The notes beneath the pieces were generated by a model. It made no database searches, was not told where the DNA came from, and worked only from the letters and a program-made list of their open reading frames with translations. Source: Diorhabda sublineata (taxonomy: Eukaryota > Arthropoda > Insecta > Coleoptera > Chrysomelidae). Taken from it: a DNA stretch of 64,000 nucleotides. Where the stretch lies: NCBI RefSeq assembly GCF_026230105.1, contig NC_079482.1, forward strand, positions 6,138,001 through 6,202,000, written 5' to 3'. The translations under genes were made by a program, and so were the position numbers. Shown piece by piece: positions 46,585-57,689 of this stretch (within the stretch, counting starts at the first letter, position 1; each line of letters opens with the position of its first letter).

Positions 46585-48851
46585 TAGTGATAGAATTCGA
46601 GTTGGTTTTCGCTCGAGTGACTCGAGTAGTTTTTATATTACTCGCACTCGAGTTAAATTTTTGATCACTCGAGTTTCGAGTGACTCGAGTTGACACGTAC
46701 CACTCGAGTGGTTTATACCGAGTGAGAGACTCAAGTTGTGACAAGTAGGTTCTTTGAAATTACGTAGAAATCTGTTTGTGTGAGTTGTTACCATAACCAA
46801 TAACCATCCAGTTCAGTACAAGGGTAGCAGTGGGGAATGTAGTTTGTCACAGGCATGTTCTTTCAGTGAAGGTGAGAGTTCTGCTTCCACATCTGCCACT
46901 AACAATTCTATTTCAAAGAAATGGCGTTATCAGCAACTACAGCTTGCAAAACCGAATGCTTTATTTACTAAGCAATAAAAAAAAGAATAATTTCTTTAAC
47001 TCTTACTAAAATTATTTGTCAAGATTTGCAACCTCTACAAATAGCGGAAAATAAAGGCTGTATTAATTTTTACTATGAAATGAATCCTGACTATGTTTTA
47101 CTCAGCAGGAAATCTTTAATAGAGAAAATTCTTCCTGATGCTTATCATGCCGCACGAACTGTAATTGTAGATATTCTACATTTAGTTGAATATATGGTTG
47201 CTACAACAGATTTATTGACTTTTGACAGTAACCAAGCATACCTAACTGTTACAATACATTTTATTTATAAATCAAACCTTTTTTCGCAAACTATTAATAC
47301 TCGAGAGGTTACGGAGGAACATTTTTCTATTACTTTTGCAATTGTGTTAAAGTCAATAAATGATGAGTGACAAATTAAAGAAAAGAGTTGTGATAATAGT
47401 ATCCGATAATGCTCCAAATATAAAGAAAGCTATTTCTGAATATTTAAGAGGAACCACTACTGCGTAGCTCACACTTTGAGCTTGGTGATCATTGACTGTG
47501 AGAAAGAAAGAAAGAATTTATGGAAAATTATAAATACATGCCAATCCATAGTCACATATTTCAAAAAGCGTCTTACAAACTTATGGAAATGTAACGTGCA
47601 ATGGATATGGAATGTATCGATTTAAAGCAAGATGTCCCAACGCGCTGGAATTCTACATATTTAATGCTAGATAGAATGCTCAAAATTAAACTACTTTATC
47701 AACAACTATGTCCGATATACCTGATTCAAATAATTTACAAAACTTTGAATGGGAATTGGTTCAAGAATGCGTAGATCTTTCAAGTCCTCTTGAAAAAATT
47801 ACAGCAGCCTTATCCGGAGAGAAATATCCAGCATTGTTTTCAGTGATTCCTTTGATTAGGAATTTTCAAGCAGCACTGGTGAAAGAGATAGTAAATACAG
47901 GCATTGGTCAAGAACTGGAAAAATTTTTATTAGGTGCTGATAATAAACGGTTTGGTATTTTAGAAGCAAACAAAACTGCAGCCAAATCTCCCCACTTGGA
48001 TCCGAGATCTAAGAAAATTGGTTTTGGTGTAGAATCTAAGCTGATAGAGTTATGCAATCCATTATTGATGAAATTGAATCTAACTCTATATCCACAGATT
48101 CAGATAATATCAGAACAGAATCGGAGTCTTCATCGTCAAGCCAGCCGCAACCTAAAAATAAGGACGTGAATGATTTATGGGAAAATTTTGATGCAAAACT
48201 TTCAGAACGTACTACAAATCAAACATCATTAGCCTCGGCTATTATCATGGTGAAACAATATAATGACGAAGAATACTTAGATAAAAGAGATCATCCTATT
48301 GCTTACTGTGAGAAGAGGAAACTGATTATGCCAATGCTGTATAAATTACCTATGAAATATTTATGCATACCAGCGACTTCTGTTCCTGCGCTGATATGTA
48401 ATCAAAGAAGAAACCGTTTGGTAGGGAAAAAAATGATTTTTTTAGTAGTTATTACAGCAATTTCAGTTAAATTTGTTATCTCATTAAAAATACATTGTTT
48501 TTGTTGTTTTGTTGAGTTGATTTAAGTTTCATTTAAGTTAATTTTAAAGCATGTTCTATGTTAGAATAAATTAAATTGGATTAGAACTTATTAGTAGTAT
48601 AATATTTCAATTTGACTGATAGTTGACATAAGAGGTTTCTTGATTATGTATGGAAGGTTCAGTTTGAACATAAATTCTATTTTTTTACATTTTGTTTAAA
48701 TTTTTTAGAGTATCTTTTATAATAATGCCAAAATGAATACACATTTTATATGTGAAATTAAAATTAATTTATTCGTTTTAAAATTTTGGTCACTCGAGTT
48801 TTATATTCCGAGTGACTCGAGTGAAAAAAAATCACTCGAGTTCCATCATTA
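46585..48851 (+). mobile_element. hAT transposon, 2267 bp, with TIRs, subterminal repeats and 8-bp duplication
   Basis: The left end reads TAGTGATAGAATTCGAGT and the right end, inverted, TAATGATGGAACTCGAGT: 18-bp TIRs with three differences. The flanks carry ACGAGAAT at 46577-46584 and 48852-48859. Both subterminal regions are filled with the palindrome ACTCGAGT or close forms (at least six in 46600-46720 and three in 48789-48841), a usual sign of transposase-binding sites in hAT elements. The length fits an autonomous hAT of small size. The ends look intact, but the transposase inside is broken (see next entry). Confidence 0.95.
46905..48525 (+). pseudogene. hAT transposase (ZBED-like), frameshifted
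   Basis: Blocks follow the hAT order. QDLQPLQIAENKGC and FYYEMNPDYVLLSRKSL open the catalytic part (frame 47026-47370). VVIIVSDNAPNIKKAISEYL holds the conserved Asp-Asn-Ala. HYCVAHTLSLVI (family CFAHTLNL) appears after a frame change and stop at 47466. KQDVPTRWNSTYLMLDRML carries the RWNS block. A second frame (47708-48169) gives LEKITAALSGEKYPALFSVI. A third (48052-48525) carries the C-terminal dimerisation region: MVKQYNDEEYLDKRDHPI, LPMKYLCIPATSVPA and RRNRLVG. At least four frame changes and two stops separate these parts. The BED finger near 46905-46980 is not clear. The product would be a DNA cut-and-paste transposase acting on the CTCGAG-rich ends; this copy cannot make it. Confidence 0.88.
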
Positions 48852-48859
48852 ACGAGAAT
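48852..48859. repeat. hAT target-site duplication, right copy
   Basis: ACGAGAAT, identical to 46577-46584. Confidence 0.93.
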
Positions 48860-49640
48860 CTTTTAATACGGGTCCTTTCATATAATGCTTTCCATGATAA
48901 GCAAGGATATTTTATATATCATTTGTTTATGTGAGTTATTAAGAGTGTCATATTTACCGCGATACAATCTATCGTGTCCCCTTTTCTTGTTGGGATGCTC
49001 AGAATTCTCAATTGATCTATTAATAGTCAGATCAGATTAATTCCGTGAGTGATTTTTTTTCTTATCTACAGTTTTTTCTAATATCTTCCTTATTATCCTG
49101 TAGTCAATTCTACAAAAAGAGTTAGATCTTACCAAGGAATTATCCACTACTAAGTCTGTCTACTATTTAATTTCCCTCCATTATAATAAGTCCTTGAACC
49201 CTATGACAAGGTGATAATATTCTATTTGCGAAAGGAGGAATTATTCTTCTTCAGTCAGCTGTTTTGAAGCATTTCCGTTCATTTATAATATCGTGTTGTG
49301 ATCCTATTTACTTTTGAAGCTTAGTTTTGAGGTTAATTTTTCTCATACCCAATATTTTCCCAGATTTGATAACATTCTGAGGGAGGTTTCGGTTTGTCCA
49401 TGACGACTCCTTCTCTAATTACTCTGAGTGAATTCTTTGTGCTATATTTTCCAACAATAAACGGTGGAATATTCAGAATTACTTTTGCTTTCATTTGGCA
49501 TGGCCCTGATTGTATATCTTCCAGGGAGATTTATTTTCGTGCTATCCAGTCCAATCCTATTGAAAATTGGTCTTACTATCGCTGTTCCTTGTATTCGAAA
49601 GACCAATTTGCTAGAAATGATAAGGAATATATCTAGTTTA
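48860..49640. other. No clear feature; possibly more LINE sequence
   Basis: The region precedes a minus-strand R1-like relic and may hold its decayed 3' part, but I can read no firm block. Confidence 0.35.
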
Positions 49641-49649
49641 TATTTTGTT

Positions 49650-49990
49650 TATTGATGTATATTTTTAACAATCTAATCAAGATATATTCTCGTCTTTACG
49701 ACTACCCTCCTATATCTAAGTGTGGGGGGTGCAGCTTCCTCAGCAGCGTCTTTATGTAAGAAGCCCAATTCTTCCCTGTACACCAACACAGCTACTGTGG
49801 TTTTGCTGATTACCTACTTTTCATATTTTTTTTCTAGTGTCCACCCAATGATTTAGCTTCATAGGCTTAAGATTAAGTTTCTGCTTCCTGGTGAAGGTGA
49901 TTAGATAGATCTTGCTCAGGTTTACGTTCAGTTCCAACGATCGACACCACGTTCTTGGATGATCGGGTCCTCTTTCAACTATACATAGTG
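49650..49990 (-). mobile_element. R1-like LINE reverse transcriptase fragment
   Basis: Minus strand: RTWCRSLELNVNLSKIYLIT then FTRKQKLNLKPMKLNHW, like 'WCxxNGLxVNxxKTxxVxFTRKRKLxxLxPxxLxG' located after the RT catalytic box in R1/jockey-type LINEs. A shifted remnant VLVYREELGFLH follows. Only the thumb-proximal part remains. Confidence 0.6.
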
Positions 49991-51800
49991 TATTATAGAA
50001 GAATCAATTCAGTTCTTCTCAAACATACACAACATTCTCAATAAACACTTGGAGAAAGTGGCCAAATACGAAGATCTCGCAATAGTCCATGTTATTATGT
50101 TAGTAATCAGAGTCGTACCTAAGATCCTGCAGGAACGCATCGCCAAATTAGGATTACCTTATGTGAACTGAGTCTAATCCTTTCGATATTTTGTATCCAG
50201 GATATGTAGTTGACACCAGCTCTAAACTGAGTAGTGCATAAGTCTTTCGCAAAATAGTAACTTCAAAATAGTTGATAATAAAAAGAATGATTGCAGAATC
50301 GAAGATTTTGATATACCACAGGTTTTTGGTATCAAATAGGAACAAGAATGATAGATGTCAAAAATTAATTTACAAGAAATTTAGTTGCTGGAGCTCTACC
50401 TAATGAAAAAAATATTGAACTCAGCCTTGCAAATGAGAGCATATAAAATACAATAAGGAACTAAGGCTCCCAGAGTCTTAAGTAAGTTACTTAAAGATAT
50501 CATTCAGTTTGTGATATGCAGAATATCATCAAATTTAATTTTGCATCCAATTATACGGTAGCGTGAGCAATATTAACAAAATAGATTTGATTAATGCCAA
50601 TTATCTTTCGTATACATAATTTTTTGTGCCTCATATCAATAACATAAATTATTTTTCCAAATTCAATAATAATTATCTGATTATTGGTAGAAAAAAAAAC
50701 ACTAAATCAAGTTCTTGAGTTGGAAATGAAAGTCCGCTAGCAATTATTCGTTAATAATTCAACTGATTATAAATAATTGTGCCAAATGGTGTAATCGCAT
50801 TGTAAACAGTTTCTCTATACCATAACGTCTTGTATTAACGCAACGAGAGAAGTTCACCATTTATAGAGGTAAGTTTTCTTGACTGTTCATTGTGATTAGA
50901 TTATGTAATTTGTACGTCGCTACTTCATCAAAGTAAAAAAACCATTTTTCAAATATTAAATGAAAGAAGGAACATTTTTTCATGTAGGTAAGTTGTTTGT
51001 GGAAGATGCGTAATAATCAGTATTCCTTCTCGTACAAATTATTGTTTAAATAGCTCTTACCACTTCTCAACACAGTTCGTTAACTCAGTTTCCGATTATG
51101 ACCACACTGTATACTTAATATTATTACAAAATTAATTCATATAGTAAAGACTTAATCGAACTTTGCCAGATAGTATTCGGTAATCTTATATGTTAATATC
51201 GAATCTACTCTTAAAGATACTATAAATCTCTGTCCAATATATCCAATCAAAATATTTTAAAAATTCTAGGCAACAAACTGCGTGTATATATGCCACATGT
51301 TGCTCTTTCGGCTTTTAACATGCCACAACAATTTGTCACATTTAAGTGCCTGCCTGTTGTGGCAAGTAATATAGTCGTTGGTACGATATCAAATGATACA
51401 CGTTGTATAAAATCTATGTGTGATAATTCATATTACCAATAGTATTCATCATTCCTGAATAGATTTAATACTTCTTGTACATAACTTATAGAAATAAAGT
51501 GAAGTAAAAAAATCCCGTCAAACTTAATTTTGCTTTTAAAATTTTTGTTCATAATTTTCATTCCAGTACACCAATTTGTTAGCAAATACTAAGGTAGCTT
51601 CTAAGGTAAGCGACTTTTTAATACAATATTTAAATTCTACCCCATTAGTCAATCAAGTTTTGAGTATTTTCGAACCATTTAATAATTAATGGTTGTGATT
51701 ATAACCTGCTATTGAATTGTCTAAGATCATTATTTAAATTTGGTAACAGAAATTAATCGGAGTACCTAACTCAGGTTAGGTGCATATGGTGGATGACTAA
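49991..51800. other. No recognised feature
   Basis: AT-rich; no motif or array. Confidence 0.45.
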
Positions 51801-51802
51801 GT

Positions 51803-51846
51803 TGAAATTTCTGGAACCGTTGGCAATATTCATACTGAACACAGTG
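51803..51846 (+). repeat. Second copy of the Penelope-type repeat start
   Basis: GAAATTTCTGGAACCGTTGG continues with CAATATTCATACTG and matches 46396-46438. The hairpin and ribozyme-like part does not follow here. Confidence 0.7.
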
Positions 51847-52121
51847 TTTACACTACCATCAGAATATGGTGGATGAGGTGATAAATCGTTATGAAGTTTG
51901 GCTAATCATCATTTGGTTTTAATTTTATATTTTAAGAAAAGGAACAATTATTGAAAATGCAATTAGAATATACAACTTTACTGGAGGCCGACGATGGTGT
52001 TTTTTATGCTGCTTCCACCACTTCTTATTGTTACTTCGCTACTGTCATTTCGCATTTTTTGTACAATTTCCTCGTGGTGTTCACTATTTACTTGGAGGTA
52101 ACTCTTTATCGAGGCCTGATT

Positions 52122-53136
52122 TTAGTGTCCGGTAACCTTCATAATTTGATTTTCTGAAACCCCAACCTGGGCAAGCTGAGTAACTGCCGCAGCACGGTTC
52201 GAGTGATTTGTCACTTTTATTCTTTTCGTGTCAATTCCTATAGCTTCCGCTGCATCTCTTGTCCACTTTGAAATTTCATTTCGTCCTACTGGACAATTTT
52301 TAAAAAAACCTATTGATGTTTCTTTCATCCATGATGGGTTTACAGTTAAGAAAAGACGATCGACCGTAATATGTTTTCCTCTTTTTTCTTTCAACATTTT
52401 AAAAAGCCTGCAAATTTATAATGATAGATTGTTTGATATCATGCTTTACATTAAATACCTTATTGGGCATTTATCAGGCTCGGTGGTGGATTAACCATCT
52501 TTTTTCTGTTAACCTATGACTACGTCCTTGCGCTGTCTTAGAAAGAATAGGATTATAAGCTATACGTCCTGTAGGGTTGCCGTAGTTGTCAAATTCTTCT
52601 TCAAAGTAACTCAAAAGGCAATTACATGCTTCTCCTCTCCACGCCAGTTCATATGAAGCAATATGAAAGAACTTGCGTTGAAGTCCGTCCGGAGTCGACT
52701 CGTCCCAAATGGCACAAATTTTATCAATGTCTTGTCCTGATAGGCTAGATGCACTTGTTTTTCTTTTTACAGGACACTTTTGCAACTGCTTCCTTTTTGC
52801 GTCTCTCGCAGTTCTGGCGCATTCAAACGTTACATCTTCAAAAGGATCGAAAATAATGTTAAACTCTTCATAACATTTTTGTTGCAAAATTTTCGCTACT
52901 GTATTCCAAAGTGTTTTGACAACACCTTCTTTATATTCTTCCCCATCACTACGTCTCATGTTGAAAGCGAAATCTCTTAGAATTACGGCCAGCTGTGCGA
53001 CAGAAGTTTCCTTGTTCAAAGTGTATTTTCGTTCATCACAAAATTGTTGAAACTGTCTATTACTTGCGTGGAATTCTGCCCAAAACGTAAACTCATTTTG
53101 AAATATTTTTTCACGAACAAAACTGTTGTCAATAAG
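52122..53136 (-). CDS. Crypton/DUF3504-like tyrosine recombinase, intron-bearing, C-terminally truncated
   Basis: This is the best-preserved coding region in the window. The minus strand is open from about 53136 (no ATG before the one at 53019, so an upstream exon or truncation is likely): FQNEFTFWAEFHASNRQF, VAQLAVILRDFAFNMRRSDG (N-terminal core-binding part), EEYKEGVVKTLWNTVAKILQ, FDPFEDVTFECARTARDAKR, then the catalytic domain with GLQRKFFHIASYELAWRGEA (first Arg), GNPTGRIAYNPILSKTAQG, and after a one-base shift near 52495 and a putative 51-nt intron, KMLKEKRGKHITVDRLFLTV, then KWTRDAAEAIGIDTKRIKVT and NHSNRAAAVTQLAQVGVSEN (H-x-x-R), KVTGH (final His). The stop directly after TGH removes the segment with the nucleophilic Tyr. 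Crypton-derived proteins such as the KIAA1958/QRICH1/ZMYM group share this domain. Decayed Crypton or domesticated derivative: undecided. Confidence 0.85.
52408..52458 (-). other. Putative 51-nt spliceosomal intron in the recombinase gene
   Basis: On the minus strand the insertion starts GTATTTAATG and ends ATAAATTTGCAG. Removing it joins a codon split as AG|G and restores the family reading PDKCPIRLFKML across the junction. Length near 50 nt is normal for short insect introns. The insertion has in-frame stops otherwise. Confidence 0.7.
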
Positions 53137-53139
53137 TTA

Positions 53140-54575
53140 CCGTAGATACCAATTCAATGCCAATATGATGATCGTCAACTACGGTATAATTTAAAGAATA
53201 ACAAATTTTAAACACAGAATTAAGTTTATTTTAAATTAAATTTTTCTCAGGAAATAGTCTGCCAAAATGCCCTCTCGTGCATGTCAAATTGTCTCATAAT
53301 TTCCTCGAGTGCGCGAAAATTAAATTATCGGCAATTTGACATGCACTCAGGACATTAATATTGAATATATCTTTGTTTTTGATACTCGTATTAATGTACC
53401 CATATTCCATCTAATATGAAATTTACTATTTAAAATTGATTAAATATTCATTCAAGTTTCTAATGCCAACGAGCTTTTAATCATCATCAAACAATCGCGG
53501 CCATTTCTTGGCTTCTTGTTTAACTACGTGAAAAATGTATAATTTATGATACGAAATTCTTTTTTGTACATATTTAGCTAACACATAAAGCAGTTTTTAT
53601 ATAAGTATTATTATTTTAAATATCTATCCGTCAAATCTGTATAAAATATTGATGTATGACATTAGAACCATGACCGTAACGAATATTGAACAATCGAACC
53701 GCCTTCGAAGATATTCTCTGATAATCTGAAAAATAAGTTCAGATTTTGAAAGATTGCTGAAGGAACGGTGGCATTTAATTTACAATAAGTCTTAAAAAAA
53801 TATGAAAATAGTATTTCGAAATTTTAATTATGAAGAATAAGCCTGTTCAATAGTTTTCTATTATGAATGCAAGGTGCATACCCTTTCTGGCTTAGAACCA
53901 AAAGGTCATGGTCGAATTGACCAAGTTTAAGATAGTAAAACCCAAACATTCGACGCATATAATTTATGTCTCAATAAAATATTTGTCTTTGATGAAAAGT
54001 TTGTATTTAATTGACAATAACTTAAATTGGAAGTGACATTTTCTTCTGTTAAATCTATAATAGTCAATACATATTTCTCAGCTTTAGATATATAATGAGT
54101 GTTGGTAAATTCGGTTCATCAATTATAGAAATGTTTACAACGTCAGAGTTTATAGATATAAATTACACTTTGCCTGTACCTAAATTTTTACAATTGAAAA
54201 TATACATTTTAAACTTAGCTATAAATCAAACTCTTCAATCTCTCTTTTGTTCTTCTTCTTCTACTTCTATACATCACCTCTACTCTTTCACCTTCTCTGT
54301 TTTTTCTTTGATTCTCCCTCCATTTGTTCTATATTGGTATTTCTATTTGTATTTATTCTGTACACATGCCTCAACCACCTGAATCTTTGGGATGTGACTA
54401 CTTGTGAATAATTATTATCAAATATATTCTCTATATTTCTTTTATCTCACCATTCGTTCTTCTTCTACATGAATTATTGCTCATTTCCATTCTCCAGCAT
54501 TCAGCATTTTCGGAGCACTTCTAATTTGTCAACACTCTTCTGAGTTAGTACTCAATACTCATACCTAAACTAAAT
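53140..54575. other. No recognised feature
   Basis: AT-rich, including 53240-53350 with short partial inverted runs around 'gacatgcac'/'gtgcatgtc'. No motif. Confidence 0.45.
53259..53347. repeat. Short inverted repeat around 'gtgcatgtcaaattg'
   Basis: GTGCATGTCAAATTG (53277-53291) is inverted as CAATTTGACATGCAC near 53333-53347. Perfect 15-bp stem with a loop of about 40 bases. Possibly a small fold-back repeat. Confidence 0.75.
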
Positions 54576-54579
54576 CGTT

Positions 54580-54938
54580 ATGCCCAATCGTATCTTTGCT
54601 GATTTGCTTATTCCTTTGTTTTACAACCATTTGCTATCCGATTTTTCAGCTCTCATCATCCGTATTCGTTATTAGCACTCCTAGATAGCTGGAGGATGAA
54701 CTTATATTCCTCGTTTTCCGTCCTTAGAAGTTTGTTTTTCCCATAGTTATTCCTTTGCCGTTGCATTTACAAATATTTAATTTGTTTGCCCTTCACCATA
54801 AGCCCAAATCTTTTTGGTTCCTCCACTAGTTTATTTCATACTTTTTCTACTTTATCTAGTTAGAATCAATCATCTGCATATCCTAATATCTGATGCTTAG
54901 TAGATTGATCATTGAGTCCGTTTTTGCGCTTTCAATAT
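54580..54938 (-). mobile_element. LINE reverse transcriptase fragment with YADD box
   Basis: Minus strand: STKHQILGYADD (the catalytic box; family SxxxLAYADDIxLI), then LDKVEKV and LVEEPKRFGLMVKGKQIKYL (family 'FxxxxxKxGLxINxxKTKYM') and KNKLLRTENEEYKF. The upstream side is cut by the LTR element at 54939, which lies exactly where the preceding RT sequence should continue. Stops within and next to the YADD box. Confidence 0.7.
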
Positions 54939-54969
54939 TGTAACGTTTTTCGTAGTTATTTACACTATG

Positions 54970-55373
54970 GGCGCGAATTTTCTTCATCATCTCCAAATCA
55001 TCAAGAAGATTAGAGTCGAGATTTTGTTTTCGACGTCAGCGGAAATGTCAGTTTTTAATGATAAAATGTCGGCAGAAACGTCGTTCCTTATGGTCGAAAC
55101 CTTCTCGTCGATATTAGCTATAGCATCGTTCTTCATAGTAGAAATATCCTAATTCGGAGTGGAAATCTTGCCTTCAATATTGCCCGAAATTGTCTAGATG
55201 AAGTTAGCAGACTCGTCTTTGAATAGATGAGTTTCTGGATCTAAGCTGTCACTTACCAGGGTCATTTGGAGTCTTTCTACTAGTTCACTCTTCTTACCAG
55301 ATGTTTCAAACTCGCTATTCTCCAATTCGGCTTTCAGTTCCGTCACTTTCAGGTCACTTAGTCTCTTGGCCAT
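54970..55373 (-). pseudogene. Gag N-terminus with SAP domain
   Basis: Starts MAKRLSDLKVTELKAELEN followed by ETSGKKSELVERLQMTLV, a clean SAP fold pattern (LxVxELKxxLxxRxLxxxGxKxxLxxRL) at residues 4-40. SAP domains bind DNA or chromatin and occur at the N-terminus of gag in some arthropod Gypsy elements. After two in-frame stops the sequence continues as a coiled-coil-like stretch with repeated 'DISxDVxxKISTxxxD' units, broken off near 54970 where the LTR scrap begins. Capsid and zinc knuckle are absent. Confidence 0.75.
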
Positions 55374-55408
55374 ATTTATATTACTATTTATCTACAAAAT
55401 TCCACCAA

Positions 55409-55806
55409 TGTAACATTTTTCGTATTTATTTATACTCTTTCTATTCGTGGGGTGAATTAATAAACACTTTTACGTTCTTAATTTATTTACTCACTATACA
55501 ATACACTAACTTATAATAATTTACTTATAAATATCCCTCAAATAATTTCTGCGATCACTTTTACTAATTCGTTCTAATATATCTCAATAAAATTCTACAA
55601 AGTTCTAGAAAGAAGCACAACAAATAAATAAATAGACTTTAGAAATTATTTAAAAGAAATACTGTAATTAAACCGCCTGCTATAATAAAAAGTTCTGAGA
55701 AGAAACATCAAAGGCACGTCCGTCATTTATATAAAACAGATAAAAGGCGCCGTTGTAGCTGGACAGGGCCGGCCAAAGAACCCATTTCGTGATCTTGTTG
55801 GTAACA
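55409..55806 (-). repeat. Long terminal repeat, 398 bp
   Basis: Bounded by TGTTAC...GTTACA on the minus strand (5'-TG...CA-3'). A TATATAAA promoter-like box lies at about 55728 on the minus strand. The other LTR survives only as a 30-bp end at 54939-54968. Confidence 0.8.
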
Positions 55807-55809
55807 ATG

Positions 55810-56465
55810 TGATTACTTTGTTTAATGACTTTTTGAATAATCTACAAATAATGTCATTTGAATTCGATTGAAATTGTGAATCTATGTAGATAGAGAGGAG
55901 GAAATATGATAGTCGTATTATGGAATATGTTAGTTGATACTAGCGATGTAACTATTGCAATGAAGAATAGTGAAATTCCAAAAACAGAATATACGAAGTT
56001 GAGAAAAGAAGAAATACTTTATTGGAATGAGTTTTAAAACGAAAATTATGTGCTCTGTAATTAAAACGAGCTGGACGTTACGATCTTCACAAGTATTTAT
56101 TCTTCTACTACAAATTAAACTAACAGAAAGTTATCTTGAAAGCTATTTGAACTTGATTTATTGAAAGATGACGTTAAGTTGAAGACATAATGCGTTAGTT
56201 ATTTATACTAAATATTTGATTGCATTTCTATATGATTAGTAAGAGAAAGTTACAAAACTAAAATGAGGAAGAAACTGAAAGTATCTGTGATACAGGTATC
56301 AAAACTTTTTTCACTTGGATAAGATTATGCGATTCGTAATTATTATAGGAAAAATAAATAAGAAAGGTGGAAAAAATTTGAGTCACATCATATATTGTTA
56401 AATATAAATTTATTGTTAAAAGTATTTATGATACTATAGTTTTATTATCAGTACCAAGAAAACAT
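55810..56465. other. No recognised feature
   Basis: AT-rich; no motif. Confidence 0.5.
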
Positions 56466-56469
56466 GTTT

Positions 56470-57242
56470 TCTTAAACGGTTTCATAGCGCTCTTCATGCT
56501 CGTCACTTAAAATGCCCATATATTCGGGAGAAAACTCGGTAGTAATAAAAAAAGTATATTTTCAAGGAAATATTACATCCTAATTCATGATATGCATTTT
56601 TTGATGCGGTCAGTATATGGAGGAGATCTGTTGTTACCCAAAAAGTTTTCAGTAATTTGAACAAACGCCATCCAATCTCCTCTTTCTTTTTCATTTTAAG
56701 TGGTAATGGATGCCGGATCTTCAATTGATTTTTTGACATCGAGTCCAACAAATCCACAATCCTTAACTCAAAGAAGGAATTTTTTGTTTTAAAAATTGGA
56801 AACCAGCTCCATTTTTGTCTATGGCTTTCACAAAATTTTTGATCAGTCATAATTTGATGTACAAAGGGGTCAATATTATGTTTTTGGGTTTAATTAAGTG
56901 AACGTAAACGGCCATATTGCTCTAAGATAATGTTCATTTCTCTCTAGGCTGCTCAACTCGCAACCGATTTCGGGTAGCTAGTTTGTAGTCCTAAGACCAA
57001 AGCAACTACTTACACATCTGCACAGTTAACAGATGGTGTTTGCTGAATTTTTTTTCTAACATTCGTTTTATAATATCGTGTGTTCCTTGTGAATGAGCTC
57101 CGTAAGCTAGAAGTAGTGATGGAAATTTATTCTCTTTCTGGGCCTTAGACTTGACTTTTGAGGAATAAATACGGTCCCCATTCCTTTGACCTATGTTCAT
57201 AATATACCATAACATAAAGCCCTTAATGTTATAACAGTACAC
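56470..57242 (-). pseudogene. Uncharacterised multicopy arthropod protein family, relic copy A
   Basis: Minus-strand blocks in order: KENKFPSLLLAYGAHSQ with HDIIKRMLEKKFSKHH, then NIILTPLYIKL*LIKNFVKA, IDKNGAGFQFLKQKIPSLS, and after frame changes GWRLFKLLKTFWVTTDLLHI, NAYHELGCNISLKIYFF, ITTEFSPEYMGILSDEHEER. The blocks 'PPLHIKLGLMKxFVKALD' and 'GCxMSLKIHFLxSHLxxFPxNxGxxSDExGERFHQD' recur, from memory, in many unnamed predicted proteins of insects and other invertebrates, usually multicopy. Function is unknown to me. Several stops and shifts; no ends found. A second copy on the same strand lies at 58100-59105. Confidence 0.7.
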
Positions 57243-57685
57243 TGAGTCGTTTTTTTAGAAAAACAAATGAAGGATATCGTACAGAGTTGCAAATCAAAAG
57301 ACCAACGCATTCTAATCTACATCTCTTTATAGTGTTGATTATTATTGTTTTGTTAATGCGCTCAAGGCGATAAACCCACATCTCAAGCATTTCCAAAGGT
57401 TTGAACAGATTTTCCATGCATTTGCGTTGGAAAGATATTCTCATACACAGATTAAGGCTGAGATCATATGCAAAGGATCCCATTTATTATTTCGTACGGT
57501 TCCCAGTTACTTTAATTTTGGTATTTGATCTATTTGTACGGTATTAACTATATTTTTTTTTAGTTGAGGTTATATATCCAGTCTTCTTTCTATTAAGCTT
57601 TAGACCGTAAGTCTGTGAGCATCTGTAGTTCTTCAAACGGGGAGGCTATTAAAAAGATATCATCCGCGTAGCGTATATTTTTGGC
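57229..57685 (-). mobile_element. LINE reverse transcriptase fragments (YADD box and tail)
   Basis: Minus strand near 57685-57610: NIRYADDIFLIASPFEELQM, the RT catalytic box. Then near 57430-57260: FKPLEMLEMWVYRLERINKT and INTIKRCRLECVGLLI, equivalent to 'TLExxEMWxYRRMLxI' and 'TIKxRKLxYLGHIMR'. Same LINE group as the relic at 44145-44900. It overlaps the 5' side of copy A by a few bases and separates it from copy B. Confidence 0.75.
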
Positions 57686-57689
57686 AAGT

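Larger units (their letters stand above)
54939..55806 (-). mobile_element. Gypsy-like LTR retrotransposon, internally deleted, SAP-type gag
   Basis: On the minus strand the order is: LTR (55806-55409), putative primer-binding site TGGTGGAATTTTGTAGAT right after it, gag start at 55373, truncated gag, then a 30-bp scrap (54968-54939) equal to the LTR end (GTTACA preceded by ACGAAAAAC). The deletion thus runs from gag through most of the 3' LTR. It lies inside a LINE relic. Target duplication is not clear: flanks are ATAT and ATGT. Confidence 0.75.

Noticed and set aside
47026..48525. Three separate host genes in the frames at 47026, 47708 and 48052
   Set aside because: All three are successive blocks of one frameshifted hAT transposase inside well-defined TIRs.
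54095..54382. Plus-strand open frame of 95 residues
   Set aside because: Low-complexity Ser/Phe/Tyr-rich translation of a T/C-rich tract; no motif.
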